A DNA stretch of 64,000 nucleotides. Source: BJGO01 sp039810885 (GTDB lineage Bacteria > Bacteroidota > Bacteroidia > Chitinophagales > UBA10324). Shown here piece by piece: positions 51,691 to 60,998 of the stretch. The notes under the pieces were generated by a model. The model was not told the origin of the DNA, searched no databases, and saw only the letters and a list, made by a program, of their open reading frames with translations. The position numbers and the translations under genes were made by a program. Location of the stretch: contig JBDHXV010000003.1 in the NCBI GenBank assembly GCA_039810885.1, positions 38,847 through 102,846 of the forward strand, in the 5' to 3' direction. Numbering within the stretch: position 1 is the stretch's first letter; every line of letters starts with the position of its first letter.

Positions 51691-53469
51691 ATGAAACAGT
51701 TTTTCAAATTTTTCTTCGCATCTATGCTGGGATTTGCTGTGGGCAGTCTGCTTTTGTTTTTTCTCTTATTGGCAATCGTTGGCGGCATGGTCTCCTCAGC
51801 CGAAAAAAGTAAAGACGTTAACGTAAAACCCAACAGCATTCTTACTCTAAACCTGGACTACGATATCACGGAGAAAACCAATACCAATCCCTTCAGCGAT
51901 TTCAACTTCAGCAATTTTGATCTGAATATTAAACCGGGCTTGAATGATATTTTACAATGTATCAAAAAAGCCAAAACAGATGGCAACATAAAAGGAATCT
52001 ATCTGCAATCGGGCATGTTCGGTGCAGGGTATGCCTCTGCCGATCAAGTACGCAATGCCTTATTGGACTTCCGTCAATCCGGAAAGTTTGTGGTAGCTTA
52101 CTCGGAGGTCTTTTCGCAAAAAGGATATTATGTAGCCTCCGTTGCAGACAAGATTTTCTTAAACCCTACAGGGTTGATTGAATTTCGTGGTATCAGTGCA
52201 CAAATTACATTTTACAAAAACCTGCTGGATAAACTCGGTGTAGAGCCTCAGGTATTCTATTGCGGTAAGTTCAAATCGGCAACAGAGCCTTATCGCTTCG
52301 ATAAAATGAGCGAACCCAACCGCGTGATGATGACGGACTTAATCACCGGTTTAAACAACCATATTATCGAAGAAGTTGCGTCGGCGCGCAAACTCAAAAT
52401 AGAAGAAGTAAAAAATGTTTCGGACAATTTGTTGATACAATCTGCATCAGATGCGGTTAAATACAAAATGGTAGATGAGTTAGGCTACGTAGATCAGGTA
52501 ACGAAATATTTACGTGAGCAACTCAAGTTAGATGAGAAATCCAAACTTGAACTGCTTACCCTCAATAAATACCGCCGTGTGCCCGATAGCGAAAAGAAAT
52601 CTTTGGACGATAAGAAGATTGCCGTCTTATATGCGCAGGGCGAAATTGTGGATGGCAAAGGAAAGAAAGACAATATAGGCTCGGCCGATTTAATTGCGCA
52701 GTTGAGAAAGATTCGTGAGGATGAAAAAATTGCTGCTCTTGTCTTCCGTGTCAACTCTCCGGGCGGCAGTGCTTTGGCTTCTGATGTGATATGGCGCGAG
52801 GTACAATTGGTTAAAGAGAAAATGCCCGTTATCGTGAGTATGAGCGATTTGGCTGCTTCCGGAGGCTATTTTATTTCGTGCGGGGCTACGAAGATTGTAG
52901 CACTGCCGAATACACTCACCGGCTCTATCGGAGTGTTTGGCATTTTACCCAACATAAAAAAACTTATGAATGATAAATTGGGGATTACCTTCGACGGAGT
53001 CAGCACCGGAAAATATTCCGACTTAGGAACCCTAACGCGTCCCGTACGGGATGATGAGAAACTTATCATTCAACGAGGCATTGATACGATTTATTTAAAA
53101 TTCAGAACACGTGTCTCGAATGGTCGCAACCTGCCTATGTCTCAGGTGGATTCTATTGCACAGGGCCGTGTATGGACGGGGCAACAGGGATTGACCAATG
53201 GTTTGGTGGACACCTTAGGCGATTTAAACACCGCCCTTTTCTTGGCAGCGAAATATGCCAAGTTAGATAAATACCGCATAGTAGAATATCCGAAATCTAA
53301 GGATGCTAAGTTTGAACAACTATTTGAAATGTTAGATGATTCAAGCAACGATGATGCAAGAATGAAAAGCACCTTAGGAGCATTGTATCCGTATTACAGG
53401 CAATTAAAAATGCTGAGTACAATAAGCGGGGTACAAGCACGTTTACCTTACGAGCTTTACATAAATTAG
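51691..53469 (+). CDS. sppA: Signal peptide peptidase SppA, 67K type
   Basis: The 592-residue protein has one N-terminal membrane anchor (FASMLGFAVGSLLLFFLLLAIVGGMV) and two tandem protease-fold halves, as in the E. coli-type SppA. The catalytic Lys is expected in FYCGKFKSATEPYRF near residue 195, and the Ser nucleophile is in MSDLAASGGYFIS near residue 390. NSPGGSALASDVIW precedes it. It degrades cleaved signal peptides in the inner membrane. A TACTTTTG element (51664-51671) precedes the ATG by 19 bp without a clear -33 element. A strong terminator follows. Confidence 0.93.
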   Translation: MKQFFKFFFASMLGFAVGSLLLFFLLLAIVGGMVSSAEKSKDVNVKPNSILTLNLDYDITEKTNTNPFSDFNFSNFDLNIKPGLNDILQCIKKAKTDGNIKGIYLQSGMFGAGYASADQVRNALLDFRQSGKFVVAYSEVFSQKGYYVASVADKIFLNPTGLIEFRGISAQITFYKNLLDKLGVEPQVFYCGKFKSATEPYRFDKMSEPNRVMMTDLITGLNNHIIEEVASARKLKIEEVKNVSDNLLIQSASDAVKYKMVDELGYVDQVTKYLREQLKLDEKSKLELLTLNKYRRVPDSEKKSLDDKKIAVLYAQGEIVDGKGKKDNIGSADLIAQLRKIREDEKIAALVFRVNSPGGSALASDVIWREVQLVKEKMPVIVSMSDLAASGGYFISCGATKIVALPNTLTGSIGVFGILPNIKKLMNDKLGITFDGVSTGKYSDLGTLTRPVRDDEKLIIQRGIDTIYLKFRTRVSNGRNLPMSQVDSIAQGRVWTGQQGLTNGLVDTLGDLNTALFLAAKYAKLDKYRIVEYPKSKDAKFEQLFEMLDDSSNDDARMKSTLGALYPYYRQLKMLSTISGVQARLPYELYIN

Positions 53470-53491
53470 GGTTTTAGGTTGTAAAATGCTC

Positions 53492-53527
53492 AAACGGGAA
53501 GGATGCATATCCTTCCCGTTTTTTTTT
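53492..53527 (+). terminator. Rho-independent terminator of sppA
   Basis: AAACGGGAAGGAT (53492-53504) and ATCCTTCCCGTTT (53509-53521) form a perfect 13-bp stem with a GCAT loop. The stem runs into a T-tract of nine T on the plus strand (53519-53527). The minus strand has only a short T run, so it acts mainly for sppA. Confidence 0.95.
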
Positions 53528-53536
53528 AAAGTTTCG

Positions 53537-54322
53537 CTATTTACCTGTAAAATGCGGTGTGCGCTTTTCTATAAAAGCACTCATCCCTTCTTTCTGATCC
53601 TCTGAAGCAAAGCACAGATAAAAATTCTTACGTTCAAATAATAATCCCTCATCTAATGATGAGTTAAATGCATTTAACACACTTTCCTTGGCCAACTTAA
53701 CAGCAACCGGACTGAGTGCTGCAATTTGTCTCGCATAGTTTACCGCTTCTTGCAAATAAAACTCTACCGGCACCACCTTATTAATCAAGCCTGAACGCAA
53801 TGCTTCTTCAGCACTTAAAAACCGCCCGGTGAGTACCATCTCCATGGCCAAAGCCTTACCCACGGCTCGCGTCAGCCGCTGCGTGCCGCCGGCGCCGGGC
53901 ATCACCCCGATTTTTATTTCGGGCTGCCCTATGCGTGCGGTTTCCGATGCCACGATTAAATCACAGTGCATCATCAACTCGCAACCGCCGCCCAAAGCAA
54001 ACCCCGACACGGCCGCAATCAACGGCTTTTTAGTTTTCTTTATTTGATCCCAAGTACTGAACTGATCCACATTCATCATATCCATGGCATTCTTCCCCGC
54101 CATCTGCTTAATATCGGCTCCTGCTGCAAAGGCCTTTTCATTTCCCGTAATAATGATAACGCGAACACGATCATCATTATCCAAATCTTTCAACGCATCG
54201 CGCACTTCAGCCATCAATTGAAGGTTCAGCGCATTCAACTCCTTGGGTCTGTTTAATTGAATCAAGGCTATGTGCTTTTCATATTCGGGATGGATGAGGA
54301 TATATTCCGGTGCAGAGTTCAT
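53537..54322 (-). CDS. Enoyl-CoA hydratase/isomerase family protein
   Basis: The 261-residue protein has the crotonase oxyanion-hole segments NEKAFAAGADIKQMAG and AVSGFALGGGCELMMHCDLIVAS. The PEIKIGVMPGAGGTQRLTRAVG segment follows. Both Glu positions used by hydratases are present (GGCEL and QPEIKIG), so water addition to enoyl-CoA is plausible. It is the last gene of a four-gene minus-strand operon, 14 bp after the ZIP transporter gene. A metabolic link to its neighbours is not apparent. Confidence 0.92.
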   Translation of the reverse strand: MNSAPEYILIHPEYEKHIALIQLNRPKELNALNLQLMAEVRDALKDLDNDDRVRVIIITGNEKAFAAGADIKQMAGKNAMDMMNVDQFSTWDQIKKTKKPLIAAVSGFALGGGCELMMHCDLIVASETARIGQPEIKIGVMPGAGGTQRLTRAVGKALAMEMVLTGRFLSAEEALRSGLINKVVPVEFYLQEAVNYARQIAALSPVAVKLAKESVLNAFNSSLDEGLLFERKNFYLCFASEDQKEGMSAFIEKRTPHFTGK

Positions 54323-54336
54323 AACGAATTTATTAA

Positions 54337-55047
54337 TTACAATGAAGTTAAAAATGCAAGCAAGGCTCCGGCGCTAACGGCAAGAATCTTTCGCAGGGTG
54401 AAATGATGTTCCCCGCTTTCCGATTCAAAAAGTATGGTTGTGGAAACGTGCAAAATAAGTCCGCCAACCAAGGCATACAAAATCATCAACACCTGTGGGT
54501 TAACCCTTTCAAAATAAGATGCCGCGAAAGTACCTGCCGGCGCTACCATACAAAACACACACAATAAAATAAACGAGGTAAATGGTTTTACCTTAAGTAA
54601 AGATAAGAGTACCACCAGTGCATAACCTTCTGGAATCTTATGCAGAGCCATAGCCGACAGCATAGAATGATTATGATCGTTATGCTCTCCGGAAAAAACA
54701 GGAATGCCGTCAAAGAACGAGTGGATGCAAATACCCAACATCACGGTGTACGCAAACGAAGGATGGTGCCCATGTACATGAAAATGACCGTGCTCTAAAC
54801 CTTTAGTGAGCTGTTCCAATAAAAGCTGGAGCAAGAAACCCAGCAACACATACATTCCTGCATTAGGTAATGAAGTTTCTGAAAAGATTACGGGGAAGAA
54901 GTGTAATAACACCACCGAGAATAAATACGCCCCAGAAAAAGACAAAAACATTTTGTACTTACTTTCTACGGTGGGCTTAAAATAAAAAGCCAGCAATCCG
55001 CCGATGAGTGGAGCAACAAAAAGAATCAGATAAACACGGGCGCTCAT
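54337..55047 (-). CDS. ZIP family metal transporter
   Basis: The start at 55047 gives a 4-bp ATGA overlap with the PAP2 gene and a clean first helix (MSARVYLILFVAPLIGGLLAFYF). The 236-residue protein has about seven to eight membrane helices. A His-rich cytoplasmic loop is GLEHGHFHVHGHHPS near residues 82-96, and the ZIP metal sites are HSFFDGIPVFSG and ALHKIPEGYALVVLL. It probably imports Zn or another divalent metal. It is third in the methyltransferase-PAP2-ZIP-hydratase operon. Confidence 0.9.
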   Translation of the reverse strand: MSARVYLILFVAPLIGGLLAFYFKPTVESKYKMFLSFSGAYLFSVVLLHFFPVIFSETSLPNAGMYVLLGFLLQLLLEQLTKGLEHGHFHVHGHHPSFAYTVMLGICIHSFFDGIPVFSGEHNDHNHSMLSAMALHKIPEGYALVVLLSLLKVKPFTSFILLCVFCMVAPAGTFAASYFERVNPQVLMILYALVGGLILHVSTTILFESESGEHHFTLRKILAVSAGALLAFLTSL

Positions 55048-55625
55048 AACGATTTTGATGGAGTGCAATTTCTAATTTTTTTTTTCATACTCAAACGGTG
55101 TATGCTAATCGCACATATACTGCCCACGAGTATGCCGCCTAAAACATCGGAGGGGTAATGATAGCCTACATATATCTGCGCGTAACTGACAACCACAGCC
55201 CAGAGAATAAATAAGACGCTTAACCAACGCGCCGGATGCAAAAAGAAAATCAATGAAAGAGATAATGCAAAATGCGTGGCCGCATGAGAAGATAAGAAAC
55301 TGAACCCGCCACCGCATGGGATCACCATGCGCAGATGCTCCACAACGCCGGGAGCCTGGCACGGCCGTAATCGCTGTACCATCGGCTTAAACAAGCCCGA
55401 AGCGATTTGATCGGCAAGCCCTACTGCTGCTGCAATGCAGAGTATTATCCACCAACTGTCTTTTTTATTCTTTAGCACAATCCAGATAACGAGAATAAAA
55501 TACACCGGAATCCAATGGAATTTATCGCGCACCCATGGCATCAGAAAATCAAAGAAGGCATTGCTGCACGATTGGTTGATAAAGTACAACACCTGGCGGT
55601 CGGCTTGAATAAGAATCTCTTTCAA
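55044..55625 (-). CDS. PAP2 family membrane phosphatase
   Basis: The 193-residue protein has about five to six membrane helices and the three PAP2 phosphatase motifs: FKPMVQRLRP (KxxxxxxRP), FLSSHAATHF (SxH type) and SYAQIYVGYHYPSDVLGG (HxxxD). The Arg usual in motif 3 (SR....H) is Gln here. Substrates of the family are lipid phosphates such as undecaprenyl pyrophosphate or phosphatidylglycerol phosphate. It overlaps both neighbours by 4 bp, so three genes are translationally coupled. Confidence 0.9.
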   Translation of the reverse strand: MKEILIQADRQVLYFINQSCSNAFFDFLMPWVRDKFHWIPVYFILVIWIVLKNKKDSWWIILCIAAAVGLADQIASGLFKPMVQRLRPCQAPGVVEHLRMVIPCGGGFSFLSSHAATHFALSLSLIFFLHPARWLSVLFILWAVVVSYAQIYVGYHYPSDVLGGILVGSICAISIHRLSMKKKIRNCTPSKSL

Positions 55626-56377
55626 GATTTATTTTTTTTAGCTGCGATAATGCAACGCGGTGAAGCGTCTTTGTCAAAAGAATTTAATTGATAATCTCCA
55701 AATACATGTTCAATGCTAAAGCCTGCTTGCTGAATTAATTTTTTTAAATCTCCATCGGAGTAGGCGCGCACCCGCTCGGCATAATAAAAGCGCTGCTCGC
55801 CATCTTGAATTTCTATCGTTTTAATGATTCGCCTGCCGTCAAAATATTTTTGAATATGAAACCCTACCGAGTCTATTGTGATTTGTTTTTCCGCTTCAAG
55901 GTTTTTTAACACGTATGCCGCATTAAAATAATCTACAACCAACGTTCCGCCCGGCTTCAACGAAGCATAAAAGTTATGGATGATGCGCACATCCTGATAG
56001 TCGCCATGGAAATAACCCAGACTCGTAAACAAATTCAAAACCACATCAAACACATTAACTCCCATGGCCAGCCGCATATCGTGCCGGCTTATTTCGAGCT
56101 GTGGGTGCGCCGCTGTCGCAGCCTGGGCCACATTTCTTTCGCTCAAATCGCAACCGAATACGCGATATCCCTTACCGGCCAGATAGCGGGCGTGCCGTCC
56201 GTTACCGCATGGTATATCGGCAATATAGGCGGTCTTTGCAATCCTAAGCGTGTCGGTAAGCCGGTCAATGAAAGCCGCTGCTTCTTCCTCATCGCGGTGT
56301 TGGTATAAAATAGAATAATAGGGGCTGTCGAACCACGTACTAAACCACCTCTCGTTTATTGTATCCTTCGTTTTCAA
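55622..56377 (-). CDS. SAM-dependent class I methyltransferase
   Basis: The 251-residue protein starts at a TTG (56377); I see no in-frame ATG nearby. SAM motif I is IADIPCGNGRHARYLAGKGYRVFGCDLS, with the acidic post-motif near VFGCDLSERN. MGVNVFDVVLNLFTSLGYF and LKPGGTLVVDYF follow. The substrate is unknown. It is the first gene of the four-gene operon and has an exact TAnnTTTG element 7 nt before its TTG start. Confidence 0.87.
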   Translation of the reverse strand: MKTKDTINERWFSTWFDSPYYSILYQHRDEEEAAAFIDRLTDTLRIAKTAYIADIPCGNGRHARYLAGKGYRVFGCDLSERNVAQAATAAHPQLEISRHDMRLAMGVNVFDVVLNLFTSLGYFHGDYQDVRIIHNFYASLKPGGTLVVDYFNAAYVLKNLEAEKQITIDSVGFHIQKYFDGRRIIKTIEIQDGEQRFYYAERVRAYSDGDLKKLIQQAGFSIEHVFGDYQLNSFDKDASPRCIIAAKKNKS

Positions 56378-56384
56378 GATGCTT

Positions 56385-56412
56385 CAAAAATAAGCGGCAA
56401 ATATTCAATCAA
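56385..56412 (-). promoter_or_regulatory. Promoter of the methyltransferase-PAP2-ZIP-hydratase operon
   Basis: On the minus strand, TATTTTTG (56392-56385) is an exact -7 element. TTG trinucleotides lie at spacings of 17 bp (56412-56410) and 21 bp upstream. It ends 7 nt before the TTG start codon at 56377. Confidence 0.5.
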
Positions 56413-56509
56413 TCAACAATGCAGAGAAATAAGGCTTGCCGTAAATTGATAATTTAGCACCCCGTTCATTTCATAACATTCTTTTTTACCTCAAACAAAG
56501 CAACGACAT

Positions 56510-57901
56510 TTGACACTGATTAAATCCATATCGGGCATACGCGGAACCATCGGCGGCACAGCCGGCAATGCACTCACTCCCTTAGATATTGTTAAATTTA
56601 CTACGGCATACGCAGCATTTATTGCCCGGCAAACTGTCACCCGTAAAATCGTTATAGGGCGCGATGCTCGCACCTCCGGCGCCATGCTTACCCGCTTAGT
56701 TACCGGCACCCTGCTCGGCTGTGGATTTGATGTCATTGACCTTGGCCTAAGCACCACCCCTACCGTAGAAATGGCTGTAACCTGGGAACAAGCCGCAGGA
56801 GGAATTATTCTAACGGCAAGCCATAACCCGGGCCAATGGAATGCACTCAAACTGCTAAATGCTATGGGAGAATTTATCTCCGATGCCGATGGCAAAGAAG
56901 TCTTGCGCTTGGCTGAACTCGCTGCGCATGAATATGCCCCCATCGATCGGCTGGGTGTTTATCACACCAACGACTCGTATATTCAGAAGCATATCCTGTC
57001 TATACTTGGCCTTTCCTTAGTGGACGTGCAGGCTATCCAAAAAAAGAAGTTTAAAATCGTCATTGATGCCGTCAACTCAAGCGGCGGCATTGCCGTGCCG
57101 CAGTTATTGCGTGCTTTAGGCGTAGAGGATATTGTTGAATTGTATTGCGAACCAAACGGAAAATTCCCCCACAACCCCGAACCGCTGCCCGAGAACTTGA
57201 CCGATATAGCACACGAAGTGAAAATGCAAAAAGCAGATCTCGGCATCGTCGTTGACCCCGACGTGGATCGCCTCTGCTTTGTATGTGAAGATGGAACCCT
57301 GTTTGGCGAAGAATATACCTTGGTGGCTGTGGCCGACTTTGTACTCGGTAATAAAAAAGGCAATACCGTTTCTAATCTTTCTTCCACCAGGGCACTGCGC
57401 GATATTACCGAAAAACACGGCGGCACCCATTTCGGTGCGGCTGTTGGCGAAGTCAACGTGGTAAAGAAAATGAAAGACGTGCAAGCCATTGTCGGTGGCG
57501 AAGGCAACGGCGGCATTATCTTACCCGAGTTGCACTATGGGCGCGATGCCCTCGTGGGCATTGCCTTATTCTTAACCCATCTTGCAACGAGCAATAAAAA
57601 ATGCTCCGTGCTGCGTGCTTCGTACCCCGATTATTTTATCTCCAAAAATAAAATTGAACTCACCCCTCAGGTGAACATGGACAAGTTGTTTGCCGCTATC
57701 CAGAATAAATACAGGAAACAACCGCACAATACAGAGGATGGCTTAAAGATTGAATTTGATACCGACTGGATTCATTTGCGACGCAGCAATACCGAGCCCA
57801 TCATTCGCATCTATGCCGAAAGCAGGCACGAATCTACGGCCGAAAAACTGGCTAAAAATATGATCGCCGAAATAGGAACTCTTCTTAAAAATGAACACTG
57901 A
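56510..57901 (+). CDS. Phosphoglucosamine mutase-like hexose phosphate mutase
   Basis: The 463-residue protein starts at a TTG; the N-terminus TLIKSISGIRGTIGG is the usual Bacteroidota beginning, which supports this start. The phosphoserine loop is ILTASHNPGQWNALK near residue 103. The metal site is IVVDPDVDRLCFV near residue 247. The substrate loop is GGEGNGGIILPELHYGRD and the phosphate-binding RRSNTEPIIRIYAES is at the C-terminus. It is most like GlmM (glucosamine-6-phosphate to glucosamine-1-phosphate), but phosphomannomutase activity is possible. The next gene starts 37 bp later. Confidence 0.88.
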   Translation: MTLIKSISGIRGTIGGTAGNALTPLDIVKFTTAYAAFIARQTVTRKIVIGRDARTSGAMLTRLVTGTLLGCGFDVIDLGLSTTPTVEMAVTWEQAAGGIILTASHNPGQWNALKLLNAMGEFISDADGKEVLRLAELAAHEYAPIDRLGVYHTNDSYIQKHILSILGLSLVDVQAIQKKKFKIVIDAVNSSGGIAVPQLLRALGVEDIVELYCEPNGKFPHNPEPLPENLTDIAHEVKMQKADLGIVVDPDVDRLCFVCEDGTLFGEEYTLVAVADFVLGNKKGNTVSNLSSTRALRDITEKHGGTHFGAAVGEVNVVKKMKDVQAIVGGEGNGGIILPELHYGRDALVGIALFLTHLATSNKKCSVLRASYPDYFISKNKIELTPQVNMDKLFAAIQNKYRKQPHNTEDGLKIEFDTDWIHLRRSNTEPIIRIYAESRHESTAEKLAKNMIAEIGTLLKNEH

Positions 57902-57938
57902 AACTTTACTTCCCTAATATTCATTTACTTACTCATCT

Positions 57939-59084
57939 ATGAACGTTTACTTTGACAATGCTGCCACCACGCCTCTCGATGCAGATGTCCTTAATACGAT
58001 GTTGCCTTACTTGACCGAAAAATTCGGCAACCCTTCCGCCATCCATGCGAAAGGGCGCGAAAGCCGTGCGGCAATTGAAAAAGCCCGTAAAACGGTTGCG
58101 GCTCTCCTGAACGCAACCCCCTCAGAAATATTCTTTACCAGCGGCGGCACCGAAGCCAACAATATGGCTATTCGCAGCGCCGTAAAAGCCTATCGCCTCA
58201 AACATATTATCACTTCTCCTACCGAGCACCACTGCGTCCTGCATACCGTAGAAGAATTAAAACATGAAGGAGCCGTTCAGCTTCACCTGCTTAGGGTTAA
58301 CGATAAAGGCAATGTGGATTTGCAACACCTCAGCGAGCTGCTGCAACTCATCGGCGAGCCCTGCCTCGTTACTTTGATGCACGCCAATAACGAAATAGGC
58401 ACGCTGCTCGACTTAGACGAGGCCGCTGCAATTTGCAGCCGGCACAAGGCCATCTTCCACAGCGACACAGTGCAAACCATGGCACACTACCCCTTCGACC
58501 TCAAGAAAACACCGGTGCAGTTCGTCAGCGGTGCCGCACATAAATTCAACGGCCCCAAGGGCGCAGGCTTCCTGTACATTAATCATAACATTCATGTGCC
58601 GCCCTTGATCCTCGGCGGCTCTCAAGAACGCAACATGCGCGCAGGTACCGAAAACCTGTACGGCATCGTTGGGCTGGCAGCGGCGATGGAACTTGCTTTT
58701 CGCAATATGGAAAGCCGCACAAAAAAAATTACCGAAGTAAAAAATTACTTTAAAGAAAAAATCCTAAGCACATTCGATGGCGTTGTCATCAACGGCGATC
58801 AAGCCCATAGCCTTTACACCGTGTTGAGTGTTGGATTTCCGCTAACGGATAACACCTCCATGCTCTTATTTAACCTCGACATGAATCATATCTGCGCCAG
58901 CAGCGGCTCTGCTTGCAGCAGTGGCAGCGACAAAGGCTCGCATGTGCTCGAAGCCATTCATGCCCCCGATAATCTCGTCGTCATTCGCTTCAGCTTCGAC
59001 CACAACAACACGCGCGAAGAAGCAGATTATGTAGTGGAGAAATTAAAAGAATGGATTCCGCTCAAGCATAAAGTCGGCGCGTAA
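57939..59084 (+). CDS. Cysteine desulfurase (IscS/NifS-like, class V aminotransferase)
   Basis: The 381-residue protein begins MNVYFDNAATTPLDADVLNTM. It has FTSGGTEANNMAI, the His of TEHHCVLHTVE near the cofactor ring, the PLP lysine in SGAAHKFNGPKGAGFLYI near residue 204, and the catalytic loop Cys in ASSGSACSSGSDKGSHVL near residue 326. It releases sulfur from cysteine for Fe-S clusters or thiolated tRNA. No iscU or suf genes follow, so the acceptor is open. It is downstream of the mutase gene on the same strand. Confidence 0.93.
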   Translation: MNVYFDNAATTPLDADVLNTMLPYLTEKFGNPSAIHAKGRESRAAIEKARKTVAALLNATPSEIFFTSGGTEANNMAIRSAVKAYRLKHIITSPTEHHCVLHTVEELKHEGAVQLHLLRVNDKGNVDLQHLSELLQLIGEPCLVTLMHANNEIGTLLDLDEAAAICSRHKAIFHSDTVQTMAHYPFDLKKTPVQFVSGAAHKFNGPKGAGFLYINHNIHVPPLILGGSQERNMRAGTENLYGIVGLAAAMELAFRNMESRTKKITEVKNYFKEKILSTFDGVVINGDQAHSLYTVLSVGFPLTDNTSMLLFNLDMNHICASSGSACSSGSDKGSHVLEAIHAPDNLVVIRFSFDHNNTREEADYVVEKLKEWIPLKHKVGA

Positions 59085-59129
59085 TCCCTTTGTTTCGGGG
59101 CGGGGTCTTTAAATTTAAACAGCGCATCA

Positions 59130-60998
59130 TCATTTACAATATGCAGCTATCTTATCGCGGGCTTCTTTAACCCCGCGCTTATCGGCTTCTTTCAGATAAT
59201 AACATCCGTTGCCCGTATCTCCGCTGATGCACAACGCCTGCCCGTAAAAAAAGAATCCGTTCGGGTCTTCGGGGTCCAGGGCAATATACCGTGCAAAATC
59301 ATCTCGTGCCTCCACATACTTCCCGGCTTTCCCGTATAAAGAGCCTCTGTTGTAATAGGCCAAAGCATATTGATTGTTTCGCTTAATACACTCCCCGAAG
59401 TAATGGATGGATGAATCCGGCACATTCAGGTGTTTATATAAATAGCCGTAGTAATAATAATAATCTGCCGAGCTGCTGTCTTGCAAATAAGCCCGCTGCA
59501 TCCAAGCCCGCATGCTGTCCGGCTGCTGCTGCACCACAAAATAATCGGCTATGTTGTAATAGGCCTTTAGCGCTTTCGGATTTATGGCCATAACCTCTTT
59601 GCATATCTTGATCATCTGCGGCCACTGCTGAAACGTCATGTGCGAATCGGCAATTTTCATTAACAATTCCACATTATCCGGCACCACCTCCTTGGCTTTG
59701 TAGAAATAGGCAAAGGCATGCGTATAGTCATCTTCGCGGGCGGCCATGGTGCCAAAGTTCATCCATGCCAGCCCCGACTTCGGATTGGTGCGCGTCGCAT
59801 TGGTGTAATACGCTTTGTAATCTTTGTAGTTTCGGGCCTCGGCATAGGTGTAAGCCGCCATCACGCCTATCAGTACATACAGGTACGAAACGGCAACCTG
59901 CTTCTTCACAAACCGTGTAATCAAGCTGTACGCTATCAGCATAAGGCCGGTGGCGGGCAGCAGCAAACGGTGGTCTAAATAATCATAAGCAAAGCCTGTG
60001 AATTGCGGCTTGTACATTACGGCAGGCAAGGAGGGCAGCAGATAGAGCAGTGCGCCCGTTATCACCCAACTTCTGTTTAACCCTTTCCGGTAGCTTACAC
60101 ACAGGGCTGTGATCAATACAATCAACAAGGTGCCGATCAGGGTCAAGAGCGTGCTGTAAGCCGGCATCACCGAAAAGTACGCCGGTATAAAAAACTTGCC
60201 CAACTGCTCGGGGATAATGCGGATATTATACAAAAAGCCCCCCAGCGTAAACATATCCGGCGTTTGGGCTACGGCCTCCGAGCGCAGGTATAAATACCCC
60301 GCCGTAAGCATCATACTCAACACCACGAATAGTGTAACCTCATAATGCTTGATGTGGAGGTTGTGATGCCCCGCATAATACAACCACGCAAAAATCGGAA
60401 TCAGCGCTATGGCGCTCTCTTTACTGAACAAGGCAAAGCCATATACAACTGCCGTGAGCACATAATCTCGCAGCCGCCCCTGCTCCATAGCACGGAGCCA
60501 AAGCCACAGCGCCAGCATACTGAATAAGAATAAATACAAATCGCCGCGTGCCGGTATCCAACACACCGCATTCGCAAACAAGGAATGCGTGCTGTACAGC
60601 AAGGCTATGAAAAAGGCATGCCGCGCCTTAATCTGCAAACGCAACAGCACAAAATAAAACAGCACCACGCCCAACGCAAAAACCAATACGTTATGAACGT
60701 GATACACAAACGGGCGGCTGCCCCCCAGCGCGTAATCTATCGCATACGTAATGCTTTGCCACGGCCTGTACAACTCTATTTTCTTGTCCATCAGCCACGC
60801 ATCCCGCAGCAGCAATTGCTTCAAGTTAAATTGTTTGAGCACCGAGGCCCCCTGTAAGATCATGATATCATCATCATGATATACAAAATTGAATTGAAAA
60901 CTTTGTGCATAGAGTAAGATCGGAAACAGCAACAACACCAGCACGTGAACCTTGTTTACCCCATCAAAAAAATGCGACACTTTCGTTTTGTTTTTCAT
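59130..60998 (-). CDS. Polytopic membrane protein with C-terminal TPR repeats (TMTC/PMT-like)
   Basis: The 622-residue protein has about ten to twelve membrane helices in residues 15-400. Its first external loop is FNFVYHDDDIMILQGAS. The last ~210 residues contain at least five tetratricopeptide units (SGLAWMNFGTMAAREDDYTHAFAYFYKAKEV, LKAYYNIADYFVV, YALAYYNRGSLYGKAGKYVEARDDF). The layout resembles TMTC-type O-mannosyltransferase-like proteins, and the Asp pair in the first loop fits a GT-C glycosyltransferase. Donor and acceptor are unknown. The coding strand is more GC-rich than the first half of the window. Confidence 0.75.
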   Translation of the reverse strand: MKNKTKVSHFFDGVNKVHVLVLLLFPILLYAQSFQFNFVYHDDDIMILQGASVLKQFNLKQLLLRDAWLMDKKIELYRPWQSITYAIDYALGGSRPFVYHVHNVLVFALGVVLFYFVLLRLQIKARHAFFIALLYSTHSLFANAVCWIPARGDLYLFLFSMLALWLWLRAMEQGRLRDYVLTAVVYGFALFSKESAIALIPIFAWLYYAGHHNLHIKHYEVTLFVVLSMMLTAGYLYLRSEAVAQTPDMFTLGGFLYNIRIIPEQLGKFFIPAYFSVMPAYSTLLTLIGTLLIVLITALCVSYRKGLNRSWVITGALLYLLPSLPAVMYKPQFTGFAYDYLDHRLLLPATGLMLIAYSLITRFVKKQVAVSYLYVLIGVMAAYTYAEARNYKDYKAYYTNATRTNPKSGLAWMNFGTMAAREDDYTHAFAYFYKAKEVVPDNVELLMKIADSHMTFQQWPQMIKICKEVMAINPKALKAYYNIADYFVVQQQPDSMRAWMQRAYLQDSSSADYYYYYGYLYKHLNVPDSSIHYFGECIKRNNQYALAYYNRGSLYGKAGKYVEARDDFARYIALDPEDPNGFFFYGQALCISGDTGNGCYYLKEADKRGVKEARDKIAAYCK

